From Hyphomicrobiaceae bacterium UBA4118 (lineage in GTDB: Bacteria; Pseudomonadota; Alphaproteobacteria; Rhizobiales; Methyloligellaceae): 7,661 nt of DNA. A program made the position numbers and the translations under genes. Of this stretch, positions 1 through 5,595 are shown piece after piece. Under the pieces are notes generated by a model. The model saw nothing but the letters and a program-made list of their open reading frames with translations. It made no database searches and was not told the DNA's origin. Within the stretch, counting starts at the first letter, position 1, and every line of letters begins with the position of its first letter. The stretch lies in the NCBI GenBank assembly GCA_002383105.1, contig DFXC01000115.1, positions 6,609 through 14,269 on the forward strand, in the 5' to 3' direction.

Positions 1-2
1 GC

Positions 3-896
3 TCGACCGGCAGGTTGCTCGCGCCGCACTTCGCCTGGATTTGCGCCAAGGCCTACGCGCTCGCTCCCTCGCTCGCCGAGCGGGTCGCCAAGGCAGGGCT
101 CATAACCGCGCACTTTGCAAGGAAAGGCGCCGGCCGGGTCCAGACGCTGCTCGCGACCGCTACCGCCGCGCGGTTCCGGACTCCTCGAGCCGAGACCCAA
201 CTGACTGAGGTCTCCCTAGCTGAGGCCCCTCTGGCCGAAGGCAAAAACGAGGTATCCTCACCAACGCGAATTGGGGGATTTGCGCTGAGCCAGATGCTGA
301 TCATCGCTGGGGCACTGTTCCTCGTCTGCGGCGGGCTGATGCTCGGCGGGGGCCTCATCTTGCGCGCGGGCACGCCGGCTCCGGTCGCCACCTCCGACGG
401 CATCGTGTGGTTCTTCGAGCAGAAGGGCCTTCCGATTGCGGAAAGGTCGGTCTTTACCTTTGCCGGAACGTCTGAGGGGGTGCGCGTCACGGGCTTCTCG
501 ATCAGCGGCGAAAACCAATCTGACCAACCGATGACTTCTGTGGCAGGCCTGATCAAGCCGGATGGAGATCGGCCGGAGCTGACGCTTGCCGTAAGCGTCG
601 ACATGCCTGGGGGAGAAGCTAGCGTCGTCCATCCTCCCGAGGTTCACGTCGCCGAGCCGTTGGCCGGCGGCGTCATCCCGCCGCACGCCCGGTTCAAGCT
701 CGCCTTCCCCTTCCCGGTGGAGGCTGCCAATGGCGAGCACGGCGTGACGGCGGAGGAGGTTCTGGCGACTTTTGGCGGCCTGATGCTCAAGGTTCACTAC
801 GACTACGAAGGCAAGCAAAAGGCCTTCATGCTATATCTGTCGCCGTCGATGCTGAAGGATCAGCTGGCCGAGATCCAGGCCGAACCCAATGGATGA
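3..896 (+). CDS. Hypothetical single-pass membrane protein with exported C-terminal domain, 5' end outside window
   Basis: The reading frame is open to the left edge, so the true start probably lies upstream; the first usable start inside is a TTG at 15. Counting from that TTG, residues 1-85 are Ala/Arg-rich and look cytoplasmic. Residues about 90-116 form one hydrophobic Gly/Leu-rich transmembrane segment. Residues about 120-293 form a beta-rich, presumably periplasmic domain without cysteines and without a catalytic motif I recognise. The pattern of short strands (runs like VRVTGFSISGENQSDQP) recalls small beta-sandwich domains on membrane anchors, but I cannot name the family. The TGA at 894-896 ends 29 bp before the end of the convergent Cys-rich gene. 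The reverse-frame readings here look like GC-rich shadows. I am confident that it is coding and have no function for it. Confidence 0.7.
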   Translation, partial: STGRLLAPHFAWICAKAYALAPSLAERVAKAGLITAHFARKGAGRVQTLLATATAARFRTPRAETQLTEVSLAEAPLAEGKNEVSSPTRIGGFALSQMLIIAGALFLVCGGLMLGGGLILRAGTPAPVATSDGIVWFFEQKGLPIAERSVFTFAGTSEGVRVTGFSISGENQSDQPMTSVAGLIKPDGDRPELTLAVSVDMPGGEASVVHPPEVHVAEPLAGGVIPPHARFKLAFPFPVEAANGEHGVTAEEVLATFGGLMLKVHYDYEGKQKAFMLYLSPSMLKDQLAEIQAEPNG

Positions 897-925
897 CGGG
901 TGCCAGCTCCAGGCAGGCCGCCCGC

Positions 926-1252
926 TCAGAAGCAGTTGATCGAGCTCGAGCCGCAGCGCCTTATGCTGAGACAGGCCTTGAAATTGCTGCAGCATCGAGC
1001 GCTGCAACCCGCTGTATCGGCGTTTACGTCCAAGGACGTGGCCGTGCACACGCTGCTGCAGGACTGGAAATCGTCGTTGCAGACCCGCACGCTTTCACTG
1101 CCGGCGCTGCATGCCGAGGGCGTGGGCTGGAGCGACTGAGCCGGGGGAATTGGATTCCCGTTTGAGGGCGCCGGCACGCTAGTCTGGGCCAGCACCATCA
1201 TTGGCTGCAAGCAAAGCACGAACCCGAGGACCAAGAGCGCGATTCTGATCAT
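926..1252 (-). CDS. Small exported cysteine-rich protein (108 aa)
   Basis: The frame runs further upstream to 1549, but the upstream part is compositionally unlike a protein and crosses an intergenic repeat. The ATG at 1252-1250 opens directly into a classic signal peptide: a short MIR n-region, a hydrophobic core, and likely cleavage near VLA22-Q23. The mature part has a Pro/Ser/Gln-rich linker and then ten cysteines at residues 48, 58, 65, 69, 83, 87, 88, 94, 100 and 107. C65-x3-C69 and C83-x3-C87 are 13 residues apart, a twin CX3C spacing that could staple a helical hairpin by disulfides. An even cysteine count suits an oxidised periplasmic or secreted protein. I do not recognise a named family. 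The forward-strand frames across this stretch lack such features and are taken as shadows. Confidence 0.75.
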   Translation of the reverse strand: MIRIALLVLGFVLCLQPMMVLAQTSVPAPSNGNPIPPAQSLQPTPSACSAGSESVRVCNDDFQSCSSVCTATSLDVNADTAGCSARCCSNFKACLSIRRCGSSSINCF

Positions 1253-1275
1253 ATCGACGGCTTGCACCTTTGACG

Positions 1276-1325
1276 TGACGCTATTCGGAAAAACCGGTTC
1301 CCACTTTTCGCAGATCCTGCTTCTG
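1276..1325. repeat. Dispersed intergenic repeat remnant with AACCGGTT core
   Basis: The segment centres on the palindrome AACCGGTT (1292-1299), flanked by TTCGGAAAA on the left and CCCACTTTTCG on the right. From general knowledge, a motif reading roughly GAAAAGTGGGAACCGGTTTT recurs between genes in Bradyrhizobium and other Hyphomicrobiales genomes; this looks like one copy. Only one copy lies in the window, so its repeat status cannot be shown here. It sits between the start of the Cys-rich gene and the genes to its right. Confidence 0.5.
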
Positions 1326-1339
1326 GAGAGTCCCCTGAG

Positions 1340-1420
1340 ATGGCCGAGCCCGTCAAGTGCAAGCTGATCGCGGCGCGGCCGCGCAACACCAAACGGCCAA
1401 AAAGACCAGCGACGGTCTAG
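1340..1420 (+). CDS. Possible 26-residue basic microprotein
   Basis: ATG at 1340 to TAG at 1418-1420 encodes MAEPVKCKLIAARPRNTKRP followed by KRPATV. It is strongly basic (Lys/Arg-rich), with no signal peptide or membrane segment. A GGAGAG at 1324-1329 lies 10 nt upstream of the ATG and could serve as a ribosome binding site. It ends 25 nt before the start of the exported protein at 1446, so the two could be co-transcribed. A random ORF of this length is quite possible in GC-rich DNA, so this is only a candidate. Confidence 0.25.
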   Translation: MAEPVKCKLIAARPRNTKRPKRPATV

Positions 1421-1445
1421 GCGAAAAGGGGAAGGAGCTAAGCCA

Positions 1446-1727
1446 ATGCGATTGCTGCCGATCTTACTGCTGGTCGTGGTGTCGGCTTCGGCGGGGCAAG
1501 GTTGCGCCGGACAAGACAGGACGACACGGGCAGCAGAGCTGGCCGCCATGAACAGCTCGGACGATGCGCAGTGCCGGGCGAAGGGAGCCCCGGACAGTCC
1601 CGCTTACGTCGAGTGCCGCAAGGCCGTCGCCCAGAAGCGGACGCAGGCCGTCGTCCAAGAGCAGAAGCGCAGGGACTTCGACCGGGTCCTCGGCAACGGC
1701 ACCGGTGGGTTCGACGAGAATTACTGA
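1446..1727 (+). CDS. Small exported protein with two spaced cysteines (93 aa)
   Basis: The ATG at 1446 follows a strong AAGGAG (1432-1437) by 8 nt, which fixes the start. Residues 1-17 form a signal peptide (MRLLP then a Leu/Val core and SASAG). Cys20 follows in the context G-Q-G-C; this is a poor lipobox, so cleavage by signal peptidase I is as likely as lipidation. The mature part holds C43 and C57 in the pattern DDAQC-x13-C-R, then a Lys/Arg/Gln-rich stretch (58-82) likely to be helical, and a Gly-rich, acidic C-terminus. Small exported proteins with a 'C...G.P....AYV.CR' pattern are common in Hyphomicrobiales and are usually annotated as hypothetical. The two cysteines could form a disulfide. 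The function is unknown. Confidence 0.72.
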   Translation: MRLLPILLLVVVSASAGQGCAGQDRTTRAAELAAMNSSDDAQCRAKGAPDSPAYVECRKAVAQKRTQAVVQEQKRRDFDRVLGNGTGGFDENY

Positions 1728-1756
1728 TGCCGGGCCAGACGCCAAAAGCCCTGCTT

Positions 1757-1783
1757 GATGCGGCAAGGACAGCTTGCCGCATC
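1757..1783. repeat. Perfect 11-bp inverted repeat with 5-nt loop
   Basis: GATGCGGCAAG (1757-1767), loop GACAG, CTTGCCGCATC (1773-1783). It lies 30 bp after the stop of the 1446-1727 gene. No T-tract follows, so it is not a canonical intrinsic terminator. It may be an mRNA 3'-end stabilising hairpin or a protein-binding palindrome. Confidence 0.6.
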
Positions 1784-1829
1784 CGATGCTGGCACAATAG
1801 CGCTGCCCAGCCCAAAGCGGGACTTTCGA

Positions 1830-1869
1830 CCCTCCGCGATCGAAAATGGCAACAGGCCGGAGGGCAATT
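1830..1869 (+). terminator. Weak candidate intrinsic terminator
   Basis: CCCTCCG (1830-1836) can pair with CGGAGGG (1858-1864), followed closely by CAATTTTT. The 21-nt loop is large, so efficiency is doubtful. If it acts, it would end the transcript from the 1446-1727 gene. Confidence 0.3.
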
Positions 1870-1963
1870 TTTCCAGCTCTGCGTGTCCTAACTGCCACAG
1901 GATTTTCTGGAAAACCCTTTATAGTGGTAGCTGGAAAAGCAACGAAGAACGGGGGACTGATCC

Positions 1964-2074
1964 ATGCGTGTCTTGCTAGCTTGCGCGATCATCATCACAG
2001 CGACGATCGGACTTGGCGGCTGTTTCGGCCACCACGAGAAGGCCGTGGCCACCCAGCCACTGAAGCTTGGTTAA
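1964..2074 (+). CDS. Very small lipoprotein (36 aa)
   Basis: ATG at 1964 to TAA at 2072-2074. The protein is a minimal lipoprotein: MRVLLACAII, then ITATIGLGGC with a textbook lipobox L-G-G-C ending at Cys20, leaving a 16-residue mature peptide rich in His and Lys (FGHHEKAVATQPLKLG). Residue +2 after the lipid-bearing Cys is Phe, not Asp, so the E. coli inner-membrane retention signal is absent and outer-membrane sorting is possible. A GGGGG run at 1951-1955 is a plausible Shine-Dalgarno site. A strong terminator starts about 45 bp after the stop, which supports a separate transcription unit. Tiny lipoproteins of this type are usually missed by gene finders; the role is unknown. Confidence 0.7.
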   Translation: MRVLLACAIIITATIGLGGCFGHHEKAVATQPLKLG

Positions 2075-2119
2075 ACTGACGGTTCGATAACGCCCTAGTT
2101 TTTTTCTCCGGCAATGCCA

Positions 2120-2150
2120 AGACCCCGGCCCGCTCGGTCGGGGTTTCTTT
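2120..2150 (+). terminator. Rho-independent terminator
   Basis: An 11-bp stem (2120-2130 with 2136-2146, core ACCCCG/CGGGGT plus two G-T wobbles) closes a 5-nt loop CGCTC and runs into TTTCTTT. It terminates the transcript of the small lipoprotein gene. Confidence 0.8.
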
Positions 2151-2288
2151 GTTGCGCCGCCCCGTGATGGCAGGCGCTGAAACTGTCTTGGGGTTTGCCG
2201 GTGCCGGCTGGTTCAAGAGCGCCGGAGTGGACTCTAGCGCCGGGTTAAATCGCTTGGGTTCACAAACACTGTTGTTAGGGGGTCAAAC

Positions 2289-2516
2289 GTGATCAGAACG
2301 ATTTTGGCAGGTTCAGTCCTGGCGGCCGCGGTTCTCTTCGCCGGTCAGCCGGCGAAGGCCGAATGGCTTTGCGGAACGGATCGATGCGTTTGGGTCAACT
2401 ATGACGTGGATGAGCCAGCCTATGCCACCGCTTGGGGCCCTCCGATCATGCCCAGCTGTTATTGGAAGCAAGGCATCTTCGGCCGCTGGAAGATGATCTG
2501 CCCGCGGAAATACTAA
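2289..2516 (+). CDS. Small secreted protein, Trp- and Cys-containing (75 aa)
   Basis: The start is GTG at 2289, chosen because AGGGGG (2277-2282) lies 6 nt upstream and the frame opens straight into a signal peptide: MIRTILAGSV, an Ala/Leu core and a clear AKA24-E25 cleavage site. The mature protein is about 51 residues, with four cysteines (28, 33, 57, 71) and many aromatic residues (WLCG, VWVNY, SCYWKQG, RWKMICP). Two disulfides are plausible. Small secreted proteins beginning with a W-x-C-G segment and ending in W-x-x-x-C-P occur in Bradyrhizobium-like genomes as hypothetical proteins; no function is known to me. Its stop lies 118 bp from the end of the convergent anti-sigma gene, and no clear terminator is visible between them. 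Confidence 0.75.
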   Translation: MIRTILAGSVLAAAVLFAGQPAKAEWLCGTDRCVWVNYDVDEPAYATAWGPPIMPSCYWKQGIFGRWKMICPRKY

Positions 2517-2634
2517 TCGCGCCGTCGATTGCCTCACGCGATGCGGGCGACCTTAGTGACGCAACCTCTTCCCTAATGACCCAAGCGGACATTCAGTCGT
2601 CCCACCGAACAGCCGGTGCGACCCCAACCAGTGA

Positions 2635-3387
2635 TCAGGAACCGCCTGTAGCGGCCCGGAATAGCGCGGCGAAATTCTCGAGCTCATTGGACGCGGCATC
2701 GGACACCGCCCAATACGTGACCCCTCCATCGCTCCACGAGAGCGCGAGATAGCCCTGCTCCAAATGCTTTTCCAAAGGCTCAGGTCCGCCACGCGTGTTG
2801 GGCATCTCCGTAAGACTGATGAGATGCTTGCCATGGCTGTAGACGAGCGAGGCCACCGGCGCGACCTTCACTACATCGATGCGGCCCCCCACTAGGGGAA
2901 AACCTTGGGTGCCGAGATCGACGACCGTCGGAGCGAAAGCGAGCTTGCCGTTGAACCAGGGCTTGACCGTGTGGTGGTCGGAGGATGCCACGTCGATCGG
3001 CTGCGGCGCCATAAGGGCCCGAATATGCGCCGATACGATTTCCGCGGCCACGTCATCGCCGGCCCGATAGTTTAGCGCACCGAAAGTCGTGACGCCGGCA
3101 AGCACGGCGCCGATCAGGAACGAGGCGGCCAAAGCGAGCCATGAGTTTCTATCAGCGCGAGGAACGAGGTTTAACTTACTCGTGATGCGGCGCCGAAGCT
3201 CTGGAGACGGCATGTCTTCAGCGAGGTCAGAACGAAGCGCCCCGCGCAAAGCGCGAAGCGTTTCGACCTGAGTGTTCAGCGCAGCATCGGCTACCAGGCG
3301 CTGCTCGAAGCGAGTGGCCTCAATGGGGTCTAGCTCGCCGTCGAGATAAGCGTTGAGAAGCAACTCGTCCTGCAGGGACAGGGTCAT
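2635..3387 (-). CDS. Transmembrane anti-sigma factor of the adjacent ECF sigma factor
   Basis: The 250-residue protein is built like a COG5662-type anti-sigma factor. The N-terminal cytoplasmic part (1-80) contains the LLNAYLDGELDPIEATRFEQ-type segment typical of anti-sigma domains. A single transmembrane helix follows (about 82-104, WLALAASFLIGAVLAGV), then a periplasmic part of about 145 residues. That part carries the DHHTVKPWFNGK segment and a GFPLVGGRIDVV segment, which recur in alphaproteobacterial anti-sigma factors. The zinc motif H-x3-C-x2-C is absent and there are no cysteines at all, so sensing by its own thiols can be ruled out. Its ATG overlaps the sigma stop as ATGA (3384-3387), a sign of coupled translation and fixed stoichiometry. 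It should hold the sigma factor at the membrane until an envelope signal releases it. The signal is unknown. Confidence 0.9.
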   Translation of the reverse strand: MTLSLQDELLLNAYLDGELDPIEATRFEQRLVADAALNTQVETLRALRGALRSDLAEDMPSPELRRRITSKLNLVPRADRNSWLALAASFLIGAVLAGVTTFGALNYRAGDDVAAEIVSAHIRALMAPQPIDVASSDHHTVKPWFNGKLAFAPTVVDLGTQGFPLVGGRIDVVKVAPVASLVYSHGKHLISLTEMPNTRGGPEPLEKHLEQGYLALSWSDGGVTYWAVSDAASNELENFAALFRAATGGS

Positions 3388-3923
3388 GGCGCGTCGGCCG
3401 TGATTGCGGCTGCGAGCAGGCGACGTGCGCGCGCGAGCCTTGACATGACAGTGCCGATCGGTAGTGCAGCGACCTCGGCGATGGTGCGGTAATCGAGGTC
3501 ATGGATTTCCCTGAGCACTAGCACCTCGCGGAAGGGTACCGGCAACGAGGCCATTGCCTTGCGGACCTGTTGGGCTTCCAGCTTGGCGATCAGCGCCGTC
3601 TCCGGCGTTTGCGGCTCATCGGTCGCTACCTGTTCAATCCTCTCCCGCGCGCGTTGATCGAGGTCCTCGCTCAGCACCAGGGCCTTGGGGCGGTTCTTGG
3701 CAAGCCAGCTGTAGCTTGTATTGCGCACGATGGTCAGTACCCAGGCGCGCGGGTCTCCGCCGCTGAACCCGCGAATGTTCTTGAAGGCTCGCATCGAGGC
3801 CTCTTGAACAATATCCTCCGCGTCCGCACGGCTACCGGCGATCCACCGGGCGAGCCGGAAGGCATCGACGAGGTGCGGCAAGAACACCTCGGTAAATCTA
3901 GCCTGATCACTCGTGTCGCCCAC
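3384..3923 (-). CDS. ECF-type RNA polymerase sigma factor (RpoE family)
   Basis: The 179-residue protein has the two ECF domains and nothing else. Sigma region 2 spans about 15-77, with ADAEDIVQEASMRAFKNI for core binding and the RAWVLTIVRNTSYSWL segment for -10 recognition. Region 4 spans about 118-172, with LPVPFREVLVLREIHDLDY and a helix-turn-helix at about 143-168 for -35 recognition. The start is GTG at 3923. An ATG two bases upstream (3925) is in another frame, and a GAGGAG (3949-3944) sits about 20 nt away, too far to be a normal ribosome site; translation may depend on the upstream cupredoxin gene, which ends 44 nt away. The protein has no cysteines. The next gene encodes its anti-sigma partner. 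I infer autoregulation from the repeated promoter element upstream of the operon and of the divergent gene. Confidence 0.95.
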   Translation of the reverse strand: MGDTSDQARFTEVFLPHLVDAFRLARWIAGSRADAEDIVQEASMRAFKNIRGFSGGDPRAWVLTIVRNTSYSWLAKNRPKALVLSEDLDQRARERIEQVATDEPQTPETALIAKLEAQQVRKAMASLPVPFREVLVLREIHDLDYRTIAEVAALPIGTVMSRLARARRLLAAAITADAP

Positions 3924-3967
3924 ATTTGAGCCGGTTGAAGCTGCTCCTCAAGCCAGTGTAGGGGCAT

Positions 3968-4357
3968 TTAGGGCGTGACGACGATCTTTCCCGTCATGTG
4001 CGGGTGGATAGCACAGAAATACTCGACCGTGCCGGCCGTCGAGAAGGTCTGCGAGAATTTATCGTCAGTGTCGAGCGCGCTTGAGCGGAACTTGCCGTCT
4101 TTTTCCGACACCACGTGTGGGATGTCGTCAGCGTTGACCCAGGTCACGGTGGTGCCGGCCTTAACGGTCAAGGTCGGGGGGTCGAAGGTGAAGTTGGCGA
4201 TCTTTATAGTCGGGTCGTCGGCCAAGGCCTGGTGGCCGCTTGCAACCAAGCTCAAGCCGAGAATTGCTGCAAGACCGACGAAGGTAAGCAACAGGGCCCG
4301 AACCCCGCCCGCTCGGATCGAGCGCACCGCAAGAAAGTCTGAACGCGATCTGGTCAT
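3968..4357 (-). CDS. Exported cupredoxin, amicyanin-like blue copper protein
   Basis: The frame is open further upstream, but the ATG at 4357-4355 opens into an Arg-rich n-region and a hydrophobic signal core (about 20-40) with likely cleavage at ALA46-D47. The mature domain of about 83 residues is a compact cupredoxin. Candidate type 1 copper ligands are H81 (in DDIPHVV), C115, H118 and M121 in the loop CAIHPHM. The loop matches the C-x2-H-P-x-M spacing of amicyanin rather than the longer loops of plastocyanin or azurin. Such proteins shuttle electrons in the periplasm or bind copper. No methylamine dehydrogenase gene is visible, so amicyanin's classic partner is not indicated. The gene starts 32 nt after the phosphoesterase stop and ends 44 nt before the sigma gene, consistent with one operon. 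Confidence 0.9.
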   Translation of the reverse strand: MTRSRSDFLAVRSIRAGGVRALLLTFVGLAAILGLSLVASGHQALADDPTIKIANFTFDPPTLTVKAGTTVTWVNADDIPHVVSEKDGKFRSSALDTDDKFSQTFSTAGTVEYFCAIHPHMTGKIVVTP

Positions 4358-4389
4358 GTTGTCTGCTTTCTTTTCCTGACTGAGACGAA

Positions 4390-5361
4390 TCAACCGGCAA
4401 GTGGCGTGTCGGTGATGGCGAGCGGCTTGTCGCCAGTGCGCACCTCGACGCTTGCAATGCCAAGCATCGAGCGAAGCTGCTCGGCGGGCACCGTCATTGG
4501 TCCGGGCGAAGGCGCGGTCCCCGGTGCCGGCTGCGGAAAGCAAGTCGAGCGCGCGGTATGGAAGGTCATATTGCCTTCGACCTTCTGCACGATCTGGTGG
4601 ATGTGGCCGTTTAGCACCGTCACCGAGCCAAAGCGCTTCAATAGGGTGAGCGCCTGCAAGCCGTCATCCGTTCCCCAGCCCCAGTCGGCATACACCGTCC
4701 AAAGCGGGATATGAGCGAAGACGACGATGGGAGTGGAATCCGACTTGTCCTTGAGATCGTCAGCGAGCCAGGCGAGCTGGTCGGGTCCGAGCCGTCCGAG
4801 GCCGCCGGCCTTGAGGTCGACCACATTCACCAGGCCGATGAAGTGCACGCCGTGGTCGTCAAAGCTGTACCAGCCCTGGCCCTTGGTGCCGTTGCCGTAG
4901 CGGGCGAGATAGGCTTTGCCCAGGCCCTCGTCGATGAAGTCATGCTCGCCGGGAACGTAGTGAACGTCGAGCTTGGCCTCACTGATAAGCTGGTCGGCAT
5001 TGTCGAATTCGTCTGGCTTAGAGAGATGAGTGATGTCGCCGGTATGGATCATAAAGGCCGGGCGGGACTTCACCGCCTTCACCTTGCCAATGGCTTCGCG
5101 GAGCGTGCCGAGCGCGTCAGGGTTGGCCGGTTTATTGAAGCCAATATGGCTGTCGCTGATTTGCAGGAAAGTAAAGCCGGTGGGTACCGCCGCGAGGGCA
5201 TCGCCTAGCAGCCCCAAGGACTTCGGGACACCACCTGAAAGCGTCCACAAAAGCCCTGTGCCCGCCCAGACCATGCATGTAAGCGCGCCTCTGCGGGTTA
5301 GACCCGACGACTCGTCTTCTGCTTCCGAGGCTTCAGTTGCGGGATTAAACTCGTCGTGCAT
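4390..5361 (-). CDS. Exported calcineurin-type metallophosphoesterase (CpdA-like fold)
   Basis: The start is set at ATG 5361-5359, not the ATG five codons upstream, because AAGGAG (5373-5368) lies 6 nt before it. The 323-residue protein has an acidic N-terminus, then a twin-arginine-like TRRGAL segment (R23, R24) and a hydrophobic stretch (about 26-57), suggesting Tat export. The metallophosphoesterase core carries the expected metal ligands in order: D70-S-H72, H106-T-G-D109, G138-E-H-D141, H217 (FAHIP) and G252-H-I-H255. Position 139, normally Asn in the GNHD motif, is Glu here. The fold hydrolyses phosphodiesters or phosphomonoesters at a bimetal centre; the substrate cannot be read from sequence. 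As first gene of the operon, it stands behind the ECF-type promoter at 5397-5428. Confidence 0.9.
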   Translation of the reverse strand: MHDEFNPATEASEAEDESSGLTRRGALTCMVWAGTGLLWTLSGGVPKSLGLLGDALAAVPTGFTFLQISDSHIGFNKPANPDALGTLREAIGKVKAVKSRPAFMIHTGDITHLSKPDEFDNADQLISEAKLDVHYVPGEHDFIDEGLGKAYLARYGNGTKGQGWYSFDDHGVHFIGLVNVVDLKAGGLGRLGPDQLAWLADDLKDKSDSTPIVVFAHIPLWTVYADWGWGTDDGLQALTLLKRFGSVTVLNGHIHQIVQKVEGNMTFHTARSTCFPQPAPGTAPSPGPMTVPAEQLRSMLGIASVEVRTGDKPLAITDTPLAG

Positions 5362-5367
5362 CACTGT

Positions 5368-5373
5368 CTCCTT
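5368..5373 (-). promoter_or_regulatory. Ribosome binding site that fixes the phosphoesterase start
   Basis: AAGGAG on the minus strand, 6 nt before the ATG at 5361. It overlaps the first codons of the alternative upstream ATG (5376), which makes that longer start unlikely. Confidence 0.8.
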
Positions 5374-5375
5374 CA

Positions 5376-5396
5376 TTCGTGATCAAGCGTCACGAA
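5376..5396. repeat. Palindrome TTCGTGA-N7-TCACGAA at the operon start
   Basis: Perfect 7-bp arms (5376-5382 and 5390-5396) are separated by 7 nt. It lies directly downstream of the proposed -10 element (5397-5404) and just upstream of the ribosome binding site (5368-5373), where the transcript should start. This position suits an operator better than an mRNA hairpin. Confidence 0.6.
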
Positions 5397-5428
5397 GAGG
5401 AGACCGGAGCAAAAGGCGATTTATTCCC
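5397..5428 (-). promoter_or_regulatory. ECF-type promoter of the phosphoesterase-cupredoxin-sigma-anti-sigma operon
   Basis: Read on the minus strand: GGGAATAAA (5428-5420) as -35, a 15-nt spacer, GTCTCCTC (5404-5397) as -10. GGAA-type -35 elements are usual for ECF sigma factors. An A8 tract on this strand (5448-5441) lies about 12 bp upstream of the -35 and could act as an UP element. The same pair of elements occurs on the other strand at 5596-5628. Confidence 0.65.
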
Positions 5429-5595
5429 GCAGAGTCGTAATTTTTTTTGTCGCGCGCTTCGCCATGCGGGGTGAGCGTCAGGTGGTCGGTCTGAACATTG
5501 GTCAGACAGAGCGGTCCAGACCAGTACTGGAATTGCGTCAAAACGCGGCTAATGCAGCAGAACACGGCAACGTGACCAGCCGTTGATTGCGTGCG

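Noticed and set aside
893..1165. Forward frame overlapping the first gene's stop as ATGA
   Set aside because: The ATGA overlap looked like coupling, but the translation has no domain or signal features and is antisense to the Cys-rich exported protein, which has a clear signal peptide.
1253..1549. 99-residue N-terminal extension of the Cys-rich protein
   Set aside because: It crosses the intergenic repeat and overlaps the opposite-strand gene at 1446; the internal ATG at 1252 directly starts a signal peptide.
2218..2243. Direct repeat GCGCCGG at 2219 and 2237
   Set aside because: Two 7-mers 18 bp apart in GC-rich DNA are easily due to chance, and no promoter could be placed next to them.
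2603..2618. Small hairpin CACCG/CGGTG after the anti-sigma gene
   Set aside because: The stem is only 5 bp with no T-tract on either strand, too weak to call a terminator.
2432..2752. Forward frame of 106 codons
   Set aside because: It overlaps the ends of two well-supported genes and has no recognisable features; a shadow.
4358..4543. 62-residue N-terminal extension of the cupredoxin
   Set aside because: It overlaps the end of the phosphoesterase gene in another frame; the ATG at 4357 starts a normal signal peptide.
4711..5208. Long forward frame of 165 codons
   Set aside because: It is antisense to the phosphoesterase, whose catalytic motifs are intact; the forward translation has no motifs.
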